From positions 194,145 through 258,144 of the forward strand of contig DATMRS010000006.1 of the NCBI GenBank assembly GCA_035566015.1: a stretch of DNA of 64,000 nucleotides, read 5' to 3'. The stretch is from DATMRS01 sp035566015. Lineage in GTDB: Bacteria > Pseudomonadota > Alphaproteobacteria > Sphingomonadales > Sphingomonadaceae. Positions 52,092 through 59,482 of the stretch are shown here, one piece after another (positions within the stretch are counted from its first letter, which is position 1; each line of letters starts with the position of its first letter). The position numbers and the translations under genes were made by a program. The notes under the pieces are model-generated. The model saw nothing but the letters and a program-made list of their open reading frames with translations, was not told where the DNA came from and did not search any database.

Positions 52092-52382
52092 ATGACGATG
52101 ATGCACAATCCTCCCCACCCCGGCGAACTACTTCGCGATGAGGTTATCACGGCACTGGGTCTGTCCGTCACCGAGGCGGCCGAGCGACTTGCCATGTCGC
52201 GGGTTGCCATGTCGCGTGTGCTGAACGGCAAGGCGGCGATCAGTCCCGATCTGGCGGTGCGGCTTGAGCAGGCAGGCGCAAGCACGGCTCGGGCGTGGCT
52301 GGCCATGCAGGCGAACCATGATCTGTGGCGCGCCCGGCAGCACAAGCAACCGCCCGTGCGTCGATTGCAGGATGCGGCGTGA
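52092..52382 (+). CDS. higA: HigA antitoxin (XRE family)
   Basis: A 96-residue antitoxin with the HigA opening NPPHPGELLRDEVITALGLSVTEAAERLAMSRVAMSRVLNGKAAISPDLAVRLEQAG, an XRE-type helix-turn-helix, and a short basic tail. It should neutralise HigB and repress the operon. The ATG at 52092 follows the higB stop by four bases. Its stop overlaps a possible small gene downstream (GTGA). Confidence 0.92.
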   Translation: MTMMHNPPHPGELLRDEVITALGLSVTEAAERLAMSRVAMSRVLNGKAAISPDLAVRLEQAGASTARAWLAMQANHDLWRARQHKQPPVRRLQDAA

Positions 52383-52558
52383 GTACGACGAACAATTCGG
52401 GCCTGCAACGACGCTGTGCCGGAGCGGTGCGTAACGATGTCCCGCTTCTGCCGATGAGCAACCCGGAAGCCGTCGTCAGGTTGGAGACAGTGAACGCCCT
52501 GCGCGACGAATTGGTGGTGACAAACGCACCGCCGGAACGCAGCCCACACCTCGGATAA
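52380..52558 (+). CDS. Possible small protein coupled to higA
   Basis: A 59-codon frame starting with GTG that overlaps the higA stop as GTGA, so it could be translated by coupling. The product (MSTTNNSGLQRRCAG ... PPERSPHLG) has no recognised domain. It fills most of the space before the restriction subunit gene on the other strand. It may equally be non-coding. Confidence 0.3.
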
Positions 52559-52589
52559 CTTCTATTACCACGGCCCACGCCGCCACCGA

Positions 52590-55229
52590 TCAGCCCACCT
52601 TGGCGAGCAACTGGCCGCGCACGTCCTTACCGTCCGCCTGCTTCTCGGCCATCAGAAACAACCCCTTGCCACCGCTGGCCTTCTCCCAGAGCGCCCCGAT
52701 CGCCCGCTTCTCGTCGGTATCGGCGGCATCGGTCAGGTGCGCGCCTTTGTATTCCACGATCAGGATGCGGCCATCGGCCAGTTCAGCCACGAAGTCCGGG
52801 TAGAACTTGCCCGATGCGGTCGGCAGCCAGAACGCGCTTGGGTGACGGGGGACGTTCCTGATCCAGTGCTTTACCTGGGGGAGGCTGTCGATCATCTTGG
52901 CGCAGTTCAGTTCCTCGCCGTCCTCGGCCCCATCGAAGGCCGCGACCTGATCCCAGCCGGTGAAGTGCTTCGAGAACCGATAGGAGCCGCGATAGGTGCG
53001 GACGCCCGCGAACATGTCGTCGGCAAAGACGAAGCCGTTATCGAACGAGATTTCCGGCTTGGCCTCTGGCGCGAACAGCGAGCGCTGATAGACGCCCTCG
53101 CGCTCCTTGGTGCGAATGTGCGCGATCCGTTCCTTGACCTTGCGGGCCAGCGGATATTTGCACTGCATCAGCGCCGATAGCGGGATATTGCGCGGGCCGG
53201 TCAGATAGTTCACCAGATCGGTCAGCCAGCGGACGAGTTCGCCCTGGCCGATGAACTTGTCCCGCACCTGCCGGTCGAGGAACAGCACGAGCGCCTGCTC
53301 GCTCCAGCCCTCAACGGGAATGTCGAGCAGAAGCTGGGCGCTCTGGTCGGCGTGTTTCACGAACAGCCGTTGCTGGTCGATGTCGATCTCGAAAGTATCC
53401 GCCGTCGCCTGAATGGCGAAGTCCTTGACCTCCAGCTTGGGCGAATGGTCGGCCAGCGACCAGTCGTGATATTCCATCAATATGTCGGTGTCGGCCAGTT
53501 CAAGCTCGCCCTGCACCCATGCCATCAGCGCCGGGACGGTAAACGTCTCGCTCCGTTCTGCCGGTGAAGCATCGCGTTGATGCTCGGCTTCATAGCTCGC
53601 AACTTCCTCCCTAAAGCTGGAGGCTTCCGCTTCAGGCAGGGCCGCGACGAACTTCTCTTTCTCGGTCGGGCTGAGGAAGCCGGTGATCTTGACCACGGCC
53701 TTACCGTCAGCCCCGGCGGTGACACGCACCTTGGAGGGGGCAGCGGCTTCCAGCCCCTTCAGCGCGGCGGGATCAACGGCGATGGTCGTGGTCAGGCTCG
53801 GCTTCGCCCGGCGCGCATGGCCGAACAGACCTTCATTGAGGTCTAACTGCTCGGGCAGGATATTGTCCTCAGCCTCGCTCTCCTCGAAGCCCATCGAGAC
53901 GAGCCGGTCGCGTAGCGCATTCGCGGCATCCGAGAACGACTTGGAGGTCAGATTGGCATAGGCACGATTGAGTGCGGGGATCGACCGACGCTTGGCGTAG
54001 GGCATCCGCAACACCCGTCCCAGAAGCTGCTCGGCATCCGTCGCGCTGTGGATGTTCGCCACCGAACAGAAAACATAGGCGAAGGAGCAGTCCCAGCCTT
54101 CCTTCAGCGCCTCCACGGTGATGATGAAATCAATCTCGCAACCCGGATCGAAGAGGTTGATGCCGTCGAGCTCGCGCTGATCGCCGGTGGCGACGGCAAT
54201 GCGATGCTCGTCGATGCCCTCGACGTCGATCAGGTGCTGCTTCAGCACGGCGACGGTGACTTCCTCATCCTTATTCTGAGCCTGAAACAGCACGATGGGA
54301 CGGATGTAATCACGCTCTCGCCGCGCATCCTCGGCAAGCTCGGCCCGTTTGGAGATCGCGCCGGTGACGGCAGCCTGCCATGTCTGATGCTCGGAGAGCA
54401 TGACCGGCAGCTTTATCATCTCCTCGTCCTTCAACTCCTGCGCGGAAACCGAGTGCAGGATATTGGAGTTGGTGCGCGGGGTGGCGGTGAACTCGATGAT
54501 CGCGGTTGGGTTCACCCGGCTCTGCATCTCGCGGGAGAGGCCGGTGACGGCCTTGTGCGCCTCGTCCACGATCATAAGCGGCTGGTGCAGATGCATGAGG
54601 TTGGCGAAGGAGAATTTGATCGTGCCCGCGCCCCTGTCGTCCTCGATCAGCTCCAGCCCCGGCATCTTGTCGGGGACGCCGGTGAAGTGCGGCTCCAGCA
54701 TCTCGTGATGGGCATAGACCTTGCGGCCTTCAGTATCCTTCACTCGCAGGGTCTGGATCGTGGCGACCACGACGCAGCAATTGGATCGCAGATCATGCGG
54801 CAGAAGCTGAGCGAAGTCGCCAATGTCGAACACGCGCACGCGCCCGGCGAAGGCATCGTCCAGCGCGGCCCGATAGGGGTGGCGCGGGTTCTTGAGCGCG
54901 TCCACGGTCTGCTTGCGGATGGTGGTCGAAGGCACCAGCCACAGCACGAGCGGGAAGTCGCGCTCGATCCACGTCTCCTTGGCGATGTTGACGGCATAGG
55001 CCGCCAGCACCGTCTTCCCGCCGCCGGTCGGCAGGCGCAGGCAGACATAGGGGGTGTCCTCCTGGGCGTTCAGCGCCTTGTAATGGCCTGCAAAGCCCTT
55101 GAGCCGCTTCGCCATCTCCGGCTCCGCGACAATCGCCTCATAGGCGGCGCGGGGGCCTTCGACGCGAGCCTTCGCAAGGAACCGCCGCAGCGTGTCGAGC
55201 GCCTGGGCCTGATAGGTCTTGAGTTCCAT
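52590..55229 (-). CDS. Type III restriction enzyme, Res subunit
   Basis: An 879-residue DEAD/DEAH helicase-nuclease. Walker A is RLPTGGGKTVLAAYAVNIAKE near residue 65, Walker B is LMIVDEAHKAVTGLS near 225, then EFTATPR (motif III) and the C-terminal helicase lobe with QLLGRVLRMPYAKRR. A PD-(D/E)XK nuclease is near the end: GKFYPDFVAELADGRILIVEYKGAHL. With the Mod partner it cuts unmethylated DNA, powered by ATP. Its start overlaps the mod stop by one base (TAATG). Convergent with higBA. Confidence 0.93.
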   Translation of the reverse strand: MELKTYQAQALDTLRRFLAKARVEGPRAAYEAIVAEPEMAKRLKGFAGHYKALNAQEDTPYVCLRLPTGGGKTVLAAYAVNIAKETWIERDFPLVLWLVPSTTIRKQTVDALKNPRHPYRAALDDAFAGRVRVFDIGDFAQLLPHDLRSNCCVVVATIQTLRVKDTEGRKVYAHHEMLEPHFTGVPDKMPGLELIEDDRGAGTIKFSFANLMHLHQPLMIVDEAHKAVTGLSREMQSRVNPTAIIEFTATPRTNSNILHSVSAQELKDEEMIKLPVMLSEHQTWQAAVTGAISKRAELAEDARRERDYIRPIVLFQAQNKDEEVTVAVLKQHLIDVEGIDEHRIAVATGDQRELDGINLFDPGCEIDFIITVEALKEGWDCSFAYVFCSVANIHSATDAEQLLGRVLRMPYAKRRSIPALNRAYANLTSKSFSDAANALRDRLVSMGFEESEAEDNILPEQLDLNEGLFGHARRAKPSLTTTIAVDPAALKGLEAAAPSKVRVTAGADGKAVVKITGFLSPTEKEKFVAALPEAEASSFREEVASYEAEHQRDASPAERSETFTVPALMAWVQGELELADTDILMEYHDWSLADHSPKLEVKDFAIQATADTFEIDIDQQRLFVKHADQSAQLLLDIPVEGWSEQALVLFLDRQVRDKFIGQGELVRWLTDLVNYLTGPRNIPLSALMQCKYPLARKVKERIAHIRTKEREGVYQRSLFAPEAKPEISFDNGFVFADDMFAGVRTYRGSYRFSKHFTGWDQVAAFDGAEDGEELNCAKMIDSLPQVKHWIRNVPRHPSAFWLPTASGKFYPDFVAELADGRILIVEYKGAHLTDAADTDEKRAIGALWEKASGGKGLFLMAEKQADGKDVRGQLLAKVG

Positions 55230-56776
55230 TAGCCCCGCGCCTTCACATCATAGGGGGTCTGCTTGAAGCTGATCTGCTCATGCGTCAGCGTGGCATCGGA
55301 CAGCACGGATCGCTCGCCATAGACGGTGACGGGACCGGCGAAGCCCTCCGGCAGTGCAGAGCGGATCACGGCCAGCGTCTTGCGGGTCAGCACATTGCCG
55401 CCGCTCACCGACTTGTCGCCCAGGATGCCGTTGTAGAGCAGCGCATAGGCCCGCCCGTCATGGACGCCGAGAACGGGCGACAGCGGATCAGATCGGGACC
55501 ATGGCTGCCGCGTTTCCGAGAACCACACATGCGCGGCCAGCACCGGGAACTCGATGTCGGGGCGTATCTGCCCGGTCTCGTCGAACACCGATGCACCCAG
55601 CCGGAAATAGCGGAAGCCACCGCCGCCCTGCCAGTTCACGGCTTCGGAGATGCCGCCCTGTTCGCCGTCCACAACCTTCACCAGGCGCGGCTGGCAATGG
55701 CTCGCGGCATGATCGCCCATTTCGATGCCGATGTAGCGGCGGCCCATCTTGTGCGCGACCGCCGCCGTGGTGCCGGAACCGAGAAAGCTGTCGAGAACGA
55801 GGTCGCCGGGGTTCGTGGCGATGTGGAGGATGCGCTGGATCAGGCGTTCGGGCTTGGGAGTGCCGAAGCTGACGTCCGCCCCGAAGATCGCGTTTGCTTC
55901 TTTCTTGCTCTCGTCCGTGTGCCCCACCTCGTCATGTGGCCACCACGTCCAAGGCACCAAGCCTTCGACTTCGCTGAGAAAGCGAATGACGCTTGGCTGC
56001 GCCTTGCCATCCTTGCCCCAATAGATGCGTCCAGCGCCCTTCAGCTTCTCAAACTCACTTTCAATCATCGACCAGCATCGCCCCTCCGGCGGTCGATGCT
56101 TCACCCCCGCAGGCGAGACGATTTCATACATCTGGTTGGGCCGAAACCCCTGGGCAGTCATTGGAAGGCCACGCCACCGCTTCGCTGGATCTGTTTCCTT
56201 CGGATTTTCTGGATTGCGGTAAATTTTGGCCTGCCGCTCGTCCAACGGAACCTTGTTGCGGGATCGCTTGAACGCTTCAGGCGACCGTGAATAGACAGCG
56301 ATGTATTCGTGAACGTCCCCGATCGCTTCGCGGTTTTCACGGGAGTAGCGTTTCTGCCAGACATTCGACGCGATGAAGTTCCGCCGCCCGAATACCTCGT
56401 CCATGATGACCTTGAGGTAGTGCCCCTCGTTGTCGTCGATGCTGACCCAGATGCTGCCATCTTCGGCCAGCAACTCGCGTAGCAATTCCAGTCGGGGCCA
56501 GATCATCGCCAACCATTGGCTGTGTTCCAGATTGTCGTCGTAATGCTCGAAGGCAGAGCGGGTGTTATAGGGCGGGTCGATGTAGATGCACTTCACCTGC
56601 CCGGCATAGAAGGGCAGCAGCGCCTTCAGAGCGTCAAGATTGTCGCCCTGGACCAGCATGTTGCCGCTATCTCGATCACCATGGCCGAGATCGGGGATTT
56701 CCTCCAGCAGCCGGTAGGGCACATGCGCGGCAGCCCTGATGTCCTCGTCCCTCGTCAACCATCGCAAAGTCGGCAT
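55229..56776 (-). CDS. Type III DNA adenine methyltransferase, Mod subunit
   Basis: A 515-residue beta-class N6-adenine methyltransferase. The catalytic DPPYNT motif is in YIDPPYNTRSAFEHYDDN near residue 73, before the AdoMet motif LVLDSFLGSGTTAAVAHKMGRRYIGIE near 325, the beta order. The central stretch (about 130-300) is the likely target-recognition domain. It marks the host and specifies the site for the Res subunit, whose gene follows directly. The recognition sequence cannot be read. An 18-bp repeat copy lies about 110 bases upstream. Confidence 0.93.
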   Translation of the reverse strand: MPTLRWLTRDEDIRAAAHVPYRLLEEIPDLGHGDRDSGNMLVQGDNLDALKALLPFYAGQVKCIYIDPPYNTRSAFEHYDDNLEHSQWLAMIWPRLELLRELLAEDGSIWVSIDDNEGHYLKVIMDEVFGRRNFIASNVWQKRYSRENREAIGDVHEYIAVYSRSPEAFKRSRNKVPLDERQAKIYRNPENPKETDPAKRWRGLPMTAQGFRPNQMYEIVSPAGVKHRPPEGRCWSMIESEFEKLKGAGRIYWGKDGKAQPSVIRFLSEVEGLVPWTWWPHDEVGHTDESKKEANAIFGADVSFGTPKPERLIQRILHIATNPGDLVLDSFLGSGTTAAVAHKMGRRYIGIEMGDHAASHCQPRLVKVVDGEQGGISEAVNWQGGGGFRYFRLGASVFDETGQIRPDIEFPVLAAHVWFSETRQPWSRSDPLSPVLGVHDGRAYALLYNGILGDKSVSGGNVLTRKTLAVIRSALPEGFAGPVTVYGERSVLSDATLTHEQISFKQTPYDVKARG

Positions 56777-56882
56777 CAGCTATGTATCGCCCCCCAAACC
56801 TAAACACTTGCCCGCAGCCCTATCTGATTTGCCTGATGGTTGAAAATCTTATTGCGGACCTGAACGTCACGAACAGACAGAA

Positions 56883-56900
56883 TTGCAATTAATTGCACAA
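56883..56900 (-). repeat. 18-bp palindromic repeat, copy 3
   Basis: On the minus strand TTGTGCAATTAATTGCAA, identical to copies 1 and 2 but in reversed direction. It lies in the upstream region of mod, separating the restriction-modification module from the recombinase and regulator genes of the island's right end. Confidence 0.8.
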
Positions 56901-56955
56901 CGGCTCTGACGCGCCACGACACCGCATTGGAACGGCTCAGATGAGGATAGTCAGC

Positions 56956-57288
56956 TTAAGATCGAACGCCTTGCAGCGCCCTTACAGCTATTTCGAGTTC
57001 AGAGACGCGAGCCTCCAGATCAGGGCCGGGTGCGGCTTTTGCAGCGGCCGCCTTGGCCGTCTGCACGAACGACAAGCCACTCGACTGCCCATCGCCCCGA
57101 ACACTCGCTTGTAGGCGAGCAACGATCTCACTGTTCAGCGAACGCCCGTTCCCGCGTGCCGCCGTGTCGAGTTCGTCCTTGAGTTCGCGCGGCATTCTCA
57201 AGCCATAGGGCGTTATGCTTGCCATCGGTGCGTCGGCAGACGGGGCTTTGCGAGATGATGCTTTTCTCATGGCTACACTGAAGCTCAT
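56956..57288 (-). CDS. Arc/RHH-family DNA-binding protein
   Basis: A 110-residue protein whose middle is a ribbon-helix-helix of the Arc type: ITPYGLRMPRELKDELDTAARGNGRSLNSEIVARLQASV. A C-terminal coiled coil follows (DLEARVSELEIAVRALQG). The ATG at 57288 has a purine-rich stretch upstream; 57270 is an alternative. It is divergent from a second small RHH gene, with direct repeats in the 64 bases between. Likely regulates the recombinase operon and itself. Confidence 0.8.
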   Translation of the reverse strand: MSFSVAMRKASSRKAPSADAPMASITPYGLRMPRELKDELDTAARGNGRSLNSEIVARLQASVRGDGQSSGLSFVQTAKAAAAKAAPGPDLEARVSELEIAVRALQGVRS

Positions 57289-57311
57289 TTTTGCTCTTGC
57301 CTCAATACATT

Positions 57312-57332
57312 CATTGTAGCTACATTGTAGCT
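57312..57332. promoter_or_regulatory. Direct-repeat operator between divergent RHH genes
   Basis: CATTGTAGCT occurs at 57312-57321 and again at 57323-57332, an 11-base period, close to one helical turn. RHH repressors bind such tandem sites cooperatively. It lies 20 bases before the plus-strand RHH gene and 24 before the minus-strand one. Confidence 0.5.
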
Positions 57333-57352
57333 CTTTTAAAGGAGGCAAAGCT

Positions 57353-57511
57353 ATGCATACCCACGATGTTCAACCGACGAGCCTGCGGTTGCCCGCCGAT
57401 CTGAAGGCGCAACTGAAAGATCGGGCGATGACCAACCGGCGCTCCCTGACTGGAGAAATTATCGCGATCCTGGAGCGAGTGATCGCTACCGAAGCGAAGG
57501 AGGCAGCGTGA
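57353..57511 (+). CDS. Small Arc-like RHH protein
   Basis: A 52-residue protein: TSLRLPADLKAQLKDRAMTNRRSLTGEIIAILERVI, a minimal ribbon-helix-helix with almost nothing else. GGAGG stands seven bases before the ATG. Its stop overlaps the start of the next small gene (TGATG), and that gene overlaps the serine recombinase, so all three form one operon. A role as recombination directionality factor or repressor is inference from position. Confidence 0.75.
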   Translation: MHTHDVQPTSLRLPADLKAQLKDRAMTNRRSLTGEIIAILERVIATEAKEAA

Positions 57512-57678
57512 TGTCGACCATCAAAGTTCACAGCGAGTTCACGCCGCCACAACCCATCATCGTCCGGGGCATCCACGCCGAAACACATGAAACAAAAATG
57601 ATCGTGAAGGGGGTCCGCGTCGAACGTCCGAATGACAGTGTTCTGGCCCCCAGCGAAAAGGGATCGACCCATGCCTGA
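57511..57678 (+). CDS. Small hypothetical protein upstream of the recombinase
   Basis: A 55-residue protein with no recognised family (MSTIKVHSEFTPPQPIIVRG ... APSEKGSTHA). It overlaps the upstream RHH gene by one base and the serine recombinase start by eight, which supports translation as part of the same operon. The sequence is strand-rich rather than helical. It may be an excision accessory factor, but nothing in the sequence proves it. Confidence 0.55.
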   Translation: MSTIKVHSEFTPPQPIIVRGIHAETHETKMIVKGVRVERPNDSVLAPSEKGSTHA

Positions 57679-59302
57679 TCCCATCCGTGCCGCCGTATAT
57701 GCGAGGTTCAGCACCGACCTTCAGAACGAAAAGAGTGCCGACGATCAGATAGTCCTTTGCCGGACCTATGCCGCTAACAACGACTTTCAAGTCGTGGCGG
57801 CCTATGACGACAAGGCGAAGAGCGGGGCGTCTATGTTCAACCGCGATGGTTTGCTCGCCATGCTAGCCGACGCGAAGGCGGGTAAGTTCAAAGCGATCAT
57901 CGTGGAACACCTAGACCGTTTGTCTCGTGACATGGCGGACTTGGCAACGATCAAAAAGCAGATGGACTTCCTCGGCGTCAGCCTGATCGAAGTTCATGGG
58001 GGTGAAGCCAATTCCCTCATCGTGGGACTTCGCGCGATCATCGCCCAGCAATTCCGCGAGGATAATGTCCACAAAGTCCGGCGGGGGATGCAGGGCGTTA
58101 TCCGCAGTGGCCGGAGCGCCGGGGGCAAGGCATATGGCTATACCCCTGATCCAGGCAATCGAGGCGTCCTTGAGATCGTGCCAGAGGAAGCCGAAGTCGT
58201 CCTTCGCATCTATCAAGAATATCACGATGGCAAATCCCCGAAAGCGATCTGCCGCGATTTGAACGCCGACGGCGTCCCCGCGCCACGGGGCAAGCTGTGG
58301 GCACCGTCTGCCCTTATCGGCTCCGCAGATCGGGGGTCAGGAATACTCCGTAATCCGCAATACAAGGGCAAGCCGATCTGGGGCAAGAACCAGATGGTGA
58401 AGAACCCTGACACCGGCAAGCGCGTGTCCCGGTCCAACCCTGAGAGCGAACGACTGCACCAAGACGCTCCCCATCTGGAGATCGTCCCGCCCACCTTGTT
58501 TGATGCCGTTCAGGAGCAGCTAGAAGCCCGATCCACCGGCAAGCGTAGCGGCATCGTCAACAAGCGTCGTCCCGTGCGCTTACTGTCCGGCCTCATTAAG
58601 TGTGGTGCCTGTGGCCATGGCATGGCGGTAGCTGGCACCGATAAGAGCGGGCGTACCCGTATTCGCTGTTCGGCTCACACCAATTCGGGAGCCTGTCCCG
58701 ATCACAAAACCTTCTATCTTGCGGACGTAGAGGCGCTAGTAATCGACACCCTTGTCGATGAACTGGCCACTGAGGAACAGGTGAACCGCTATGCGAAGGC
58801 ATGGCTGGAGGGGCGGCACAAGGAAGCCGCGAAGGACGTTGCCCGCCGTGCCAAGGCCGAAACCCGCAAGAAGGCCATCGGCAAGGAACTGGACCGCATC
58901 AACAAATTGCTGGCCAAAGGCATTGGCGATGAACAGTCGCTAGATGCCATGTCCAAGGAATTGCGGGCGGAGCATGACCAGCTACAGGCCCAGTTGGACA
59001 AGGAGCCTCCCGCGTCCAATGTCGTAGTGCATCCGGCAGCCGTGGCAGCGTTCGCCGAACGCCTGAAGGCGAGCCGCATCAAGCTGGAAACGGCCCTGCA
59101 CCTGTTGGAGGGCACTGGCGACCTGCACCGGATGATTAGGGAAGTCGTGGCGTCCGTCACGCTCTATCGCGATGACGAAAAGCGCATGGTTGCCCACATC
59201 ACGACGTTGCTAGACCCGTTCACCGCTGAAGGGACGGCTGCAATGGGAAAAATCCACAACCCCGAAGGGGGCTGTCAAGTTGGTAGCGGAGGAGGGACTT
59301 GA
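57671..59302 (+). CDS. Large serine recombinase (island integrase)
   Basis: A 543-residue recombinase. The resolvase-like catalytic domain starts AAVYARFSTDLQNEKSADDQ, with nucleophile Ser14, and continues to VEHLDRLSRDMADL. The recombinase domain follows (GKAYGYTPDPGNRGVLEIVPEEAEVV), then a zinc ribbon (IKCGACGHGMAVAG ... IRCSAHTNSGACPDH), and a coiled-coil tail. The ATG at 57671 begins the conserved region. The last eight codons run through the attachment core into the tRNA-Met gene, where TGA (59300-59302) ends it. In the excised circle the same frame would run 31 residues past the core. Position next to the right border marks it as the island's integrase. Confidence 0.92.
   Translation: MPDPIRAAVYARFSTDLQNEKSADDQIVLCRTYAANNDFQVVAAYDDKAKSGASMFNRDGLLAMLADAKAGKFKAIIVEHLDRLSRDMADLATIKKQMDFLGVSLIEVHGGEANSLIVGLRAIIAQQFREDNVHKVRRGMQGVIRSGRSAGGKAYGYTPDPGNRGVLEIVPEEAEVVLRIYQEYHDGKSPKAICRDLNADGVPAPRGKLWAPSALIGSADRGSGILRNPQYKGKPIWGKNQMVKNPDTGKRVSRSNPESERLHQDAPHLEIVPPTLFDAVQEQLEARSTGKRSGIVNKRRPVRLLSGLIKCGACGHGMAVAGTDKSGRTRIRCSAHTNSGACPDHKTFYLADVEALVIDTLVDELATEEQVNRYAKAWLEGRHKEAAKDVARRAKAETRKKAIGKELDRINKLLAKGIGDEQSLDAMSKELRAEHDQLQAQLDKEPPASNVVVHPAAVAAFAERLKASRIKLETALHLLEGTGDLHRMIREVVASVTLYRDDEKRMVAHITTLLDPFTAEGTAAMGKIHNPEGGCQVGSGGGT
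59279..59293. repeat. Right attachment core (attR)
   Basis: GTTGGTAGCGGAGGA, identical to 44310-44324. Bases 59281-59293 are the 3' end of tRNA-Met including CCA. It is also coding for VGSGG of the serine recombinase. Confidence 0.85.
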
Positions 59303-59357
59303 ACCCCCGACACGCGGATTATGATTCCGCTGCTCTAACCAGCTGAGCTACTCCGCC
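59281..59357 (-). tRNA. tRNA-Met (CAT)
   Basis: A 77-base elongator-type tRNA with anticodon CAT, encoded 3' CCA, acceptor GGCGGAG, D-arm TAGCTCAGCTGGTTAGAGC, anticodon arm GCGGAATCATAATCCGC and T-loop TTCAAGT. The first acceptor pair is G-T. A lysidine-type Ile tRNA also reads CAT, but the sequence is the usual alphaproteobacterial elongator Met form. It is complete and stays functional after island integration. Confidence 0.93.
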
Positions 59358-59482
59358 CCGGCATCGACGGGCGATGCGGCGGGGCTATACGCATGGCCGT
59401 TCCCAGGGTCAACTGGCGTCGGGCGTCGGCGCGCGATAGACCCTGTTTCCGAGTCGAAAAAAGCAAATCGGGAGGAAGAACC

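Larger units (their letters stand above)
44310..59293. mobile_element. Integrated genomic island at tRNA-Met
   Basis: A 14,984-bp element between two perfect copies of GTTGGTAGCGGAGGA. The right copy is the 3' end of an intact tRNA-Met gene; the left copy is isolated next to folE, as expected when an element integrates into a tRNA end. It carries a large serine recombinase at the right edge, a tyrosine recombinase inside, arsenic resistance, HigBA, type III restriction-modification, an HNH-like gene, a DUF488 gene and small DNA-binding proteins. It has no conjugation or phage structural genes, so it would need help to move between cells. Base composition looks lower in GC than the flanks. Confidence 0.88.

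Noticed and set aside
44310..59293. Prophage or conjugative element
   Set aside because: No capsid, tail, lysis, relaxase or type IV secretion genes are present in the interval.
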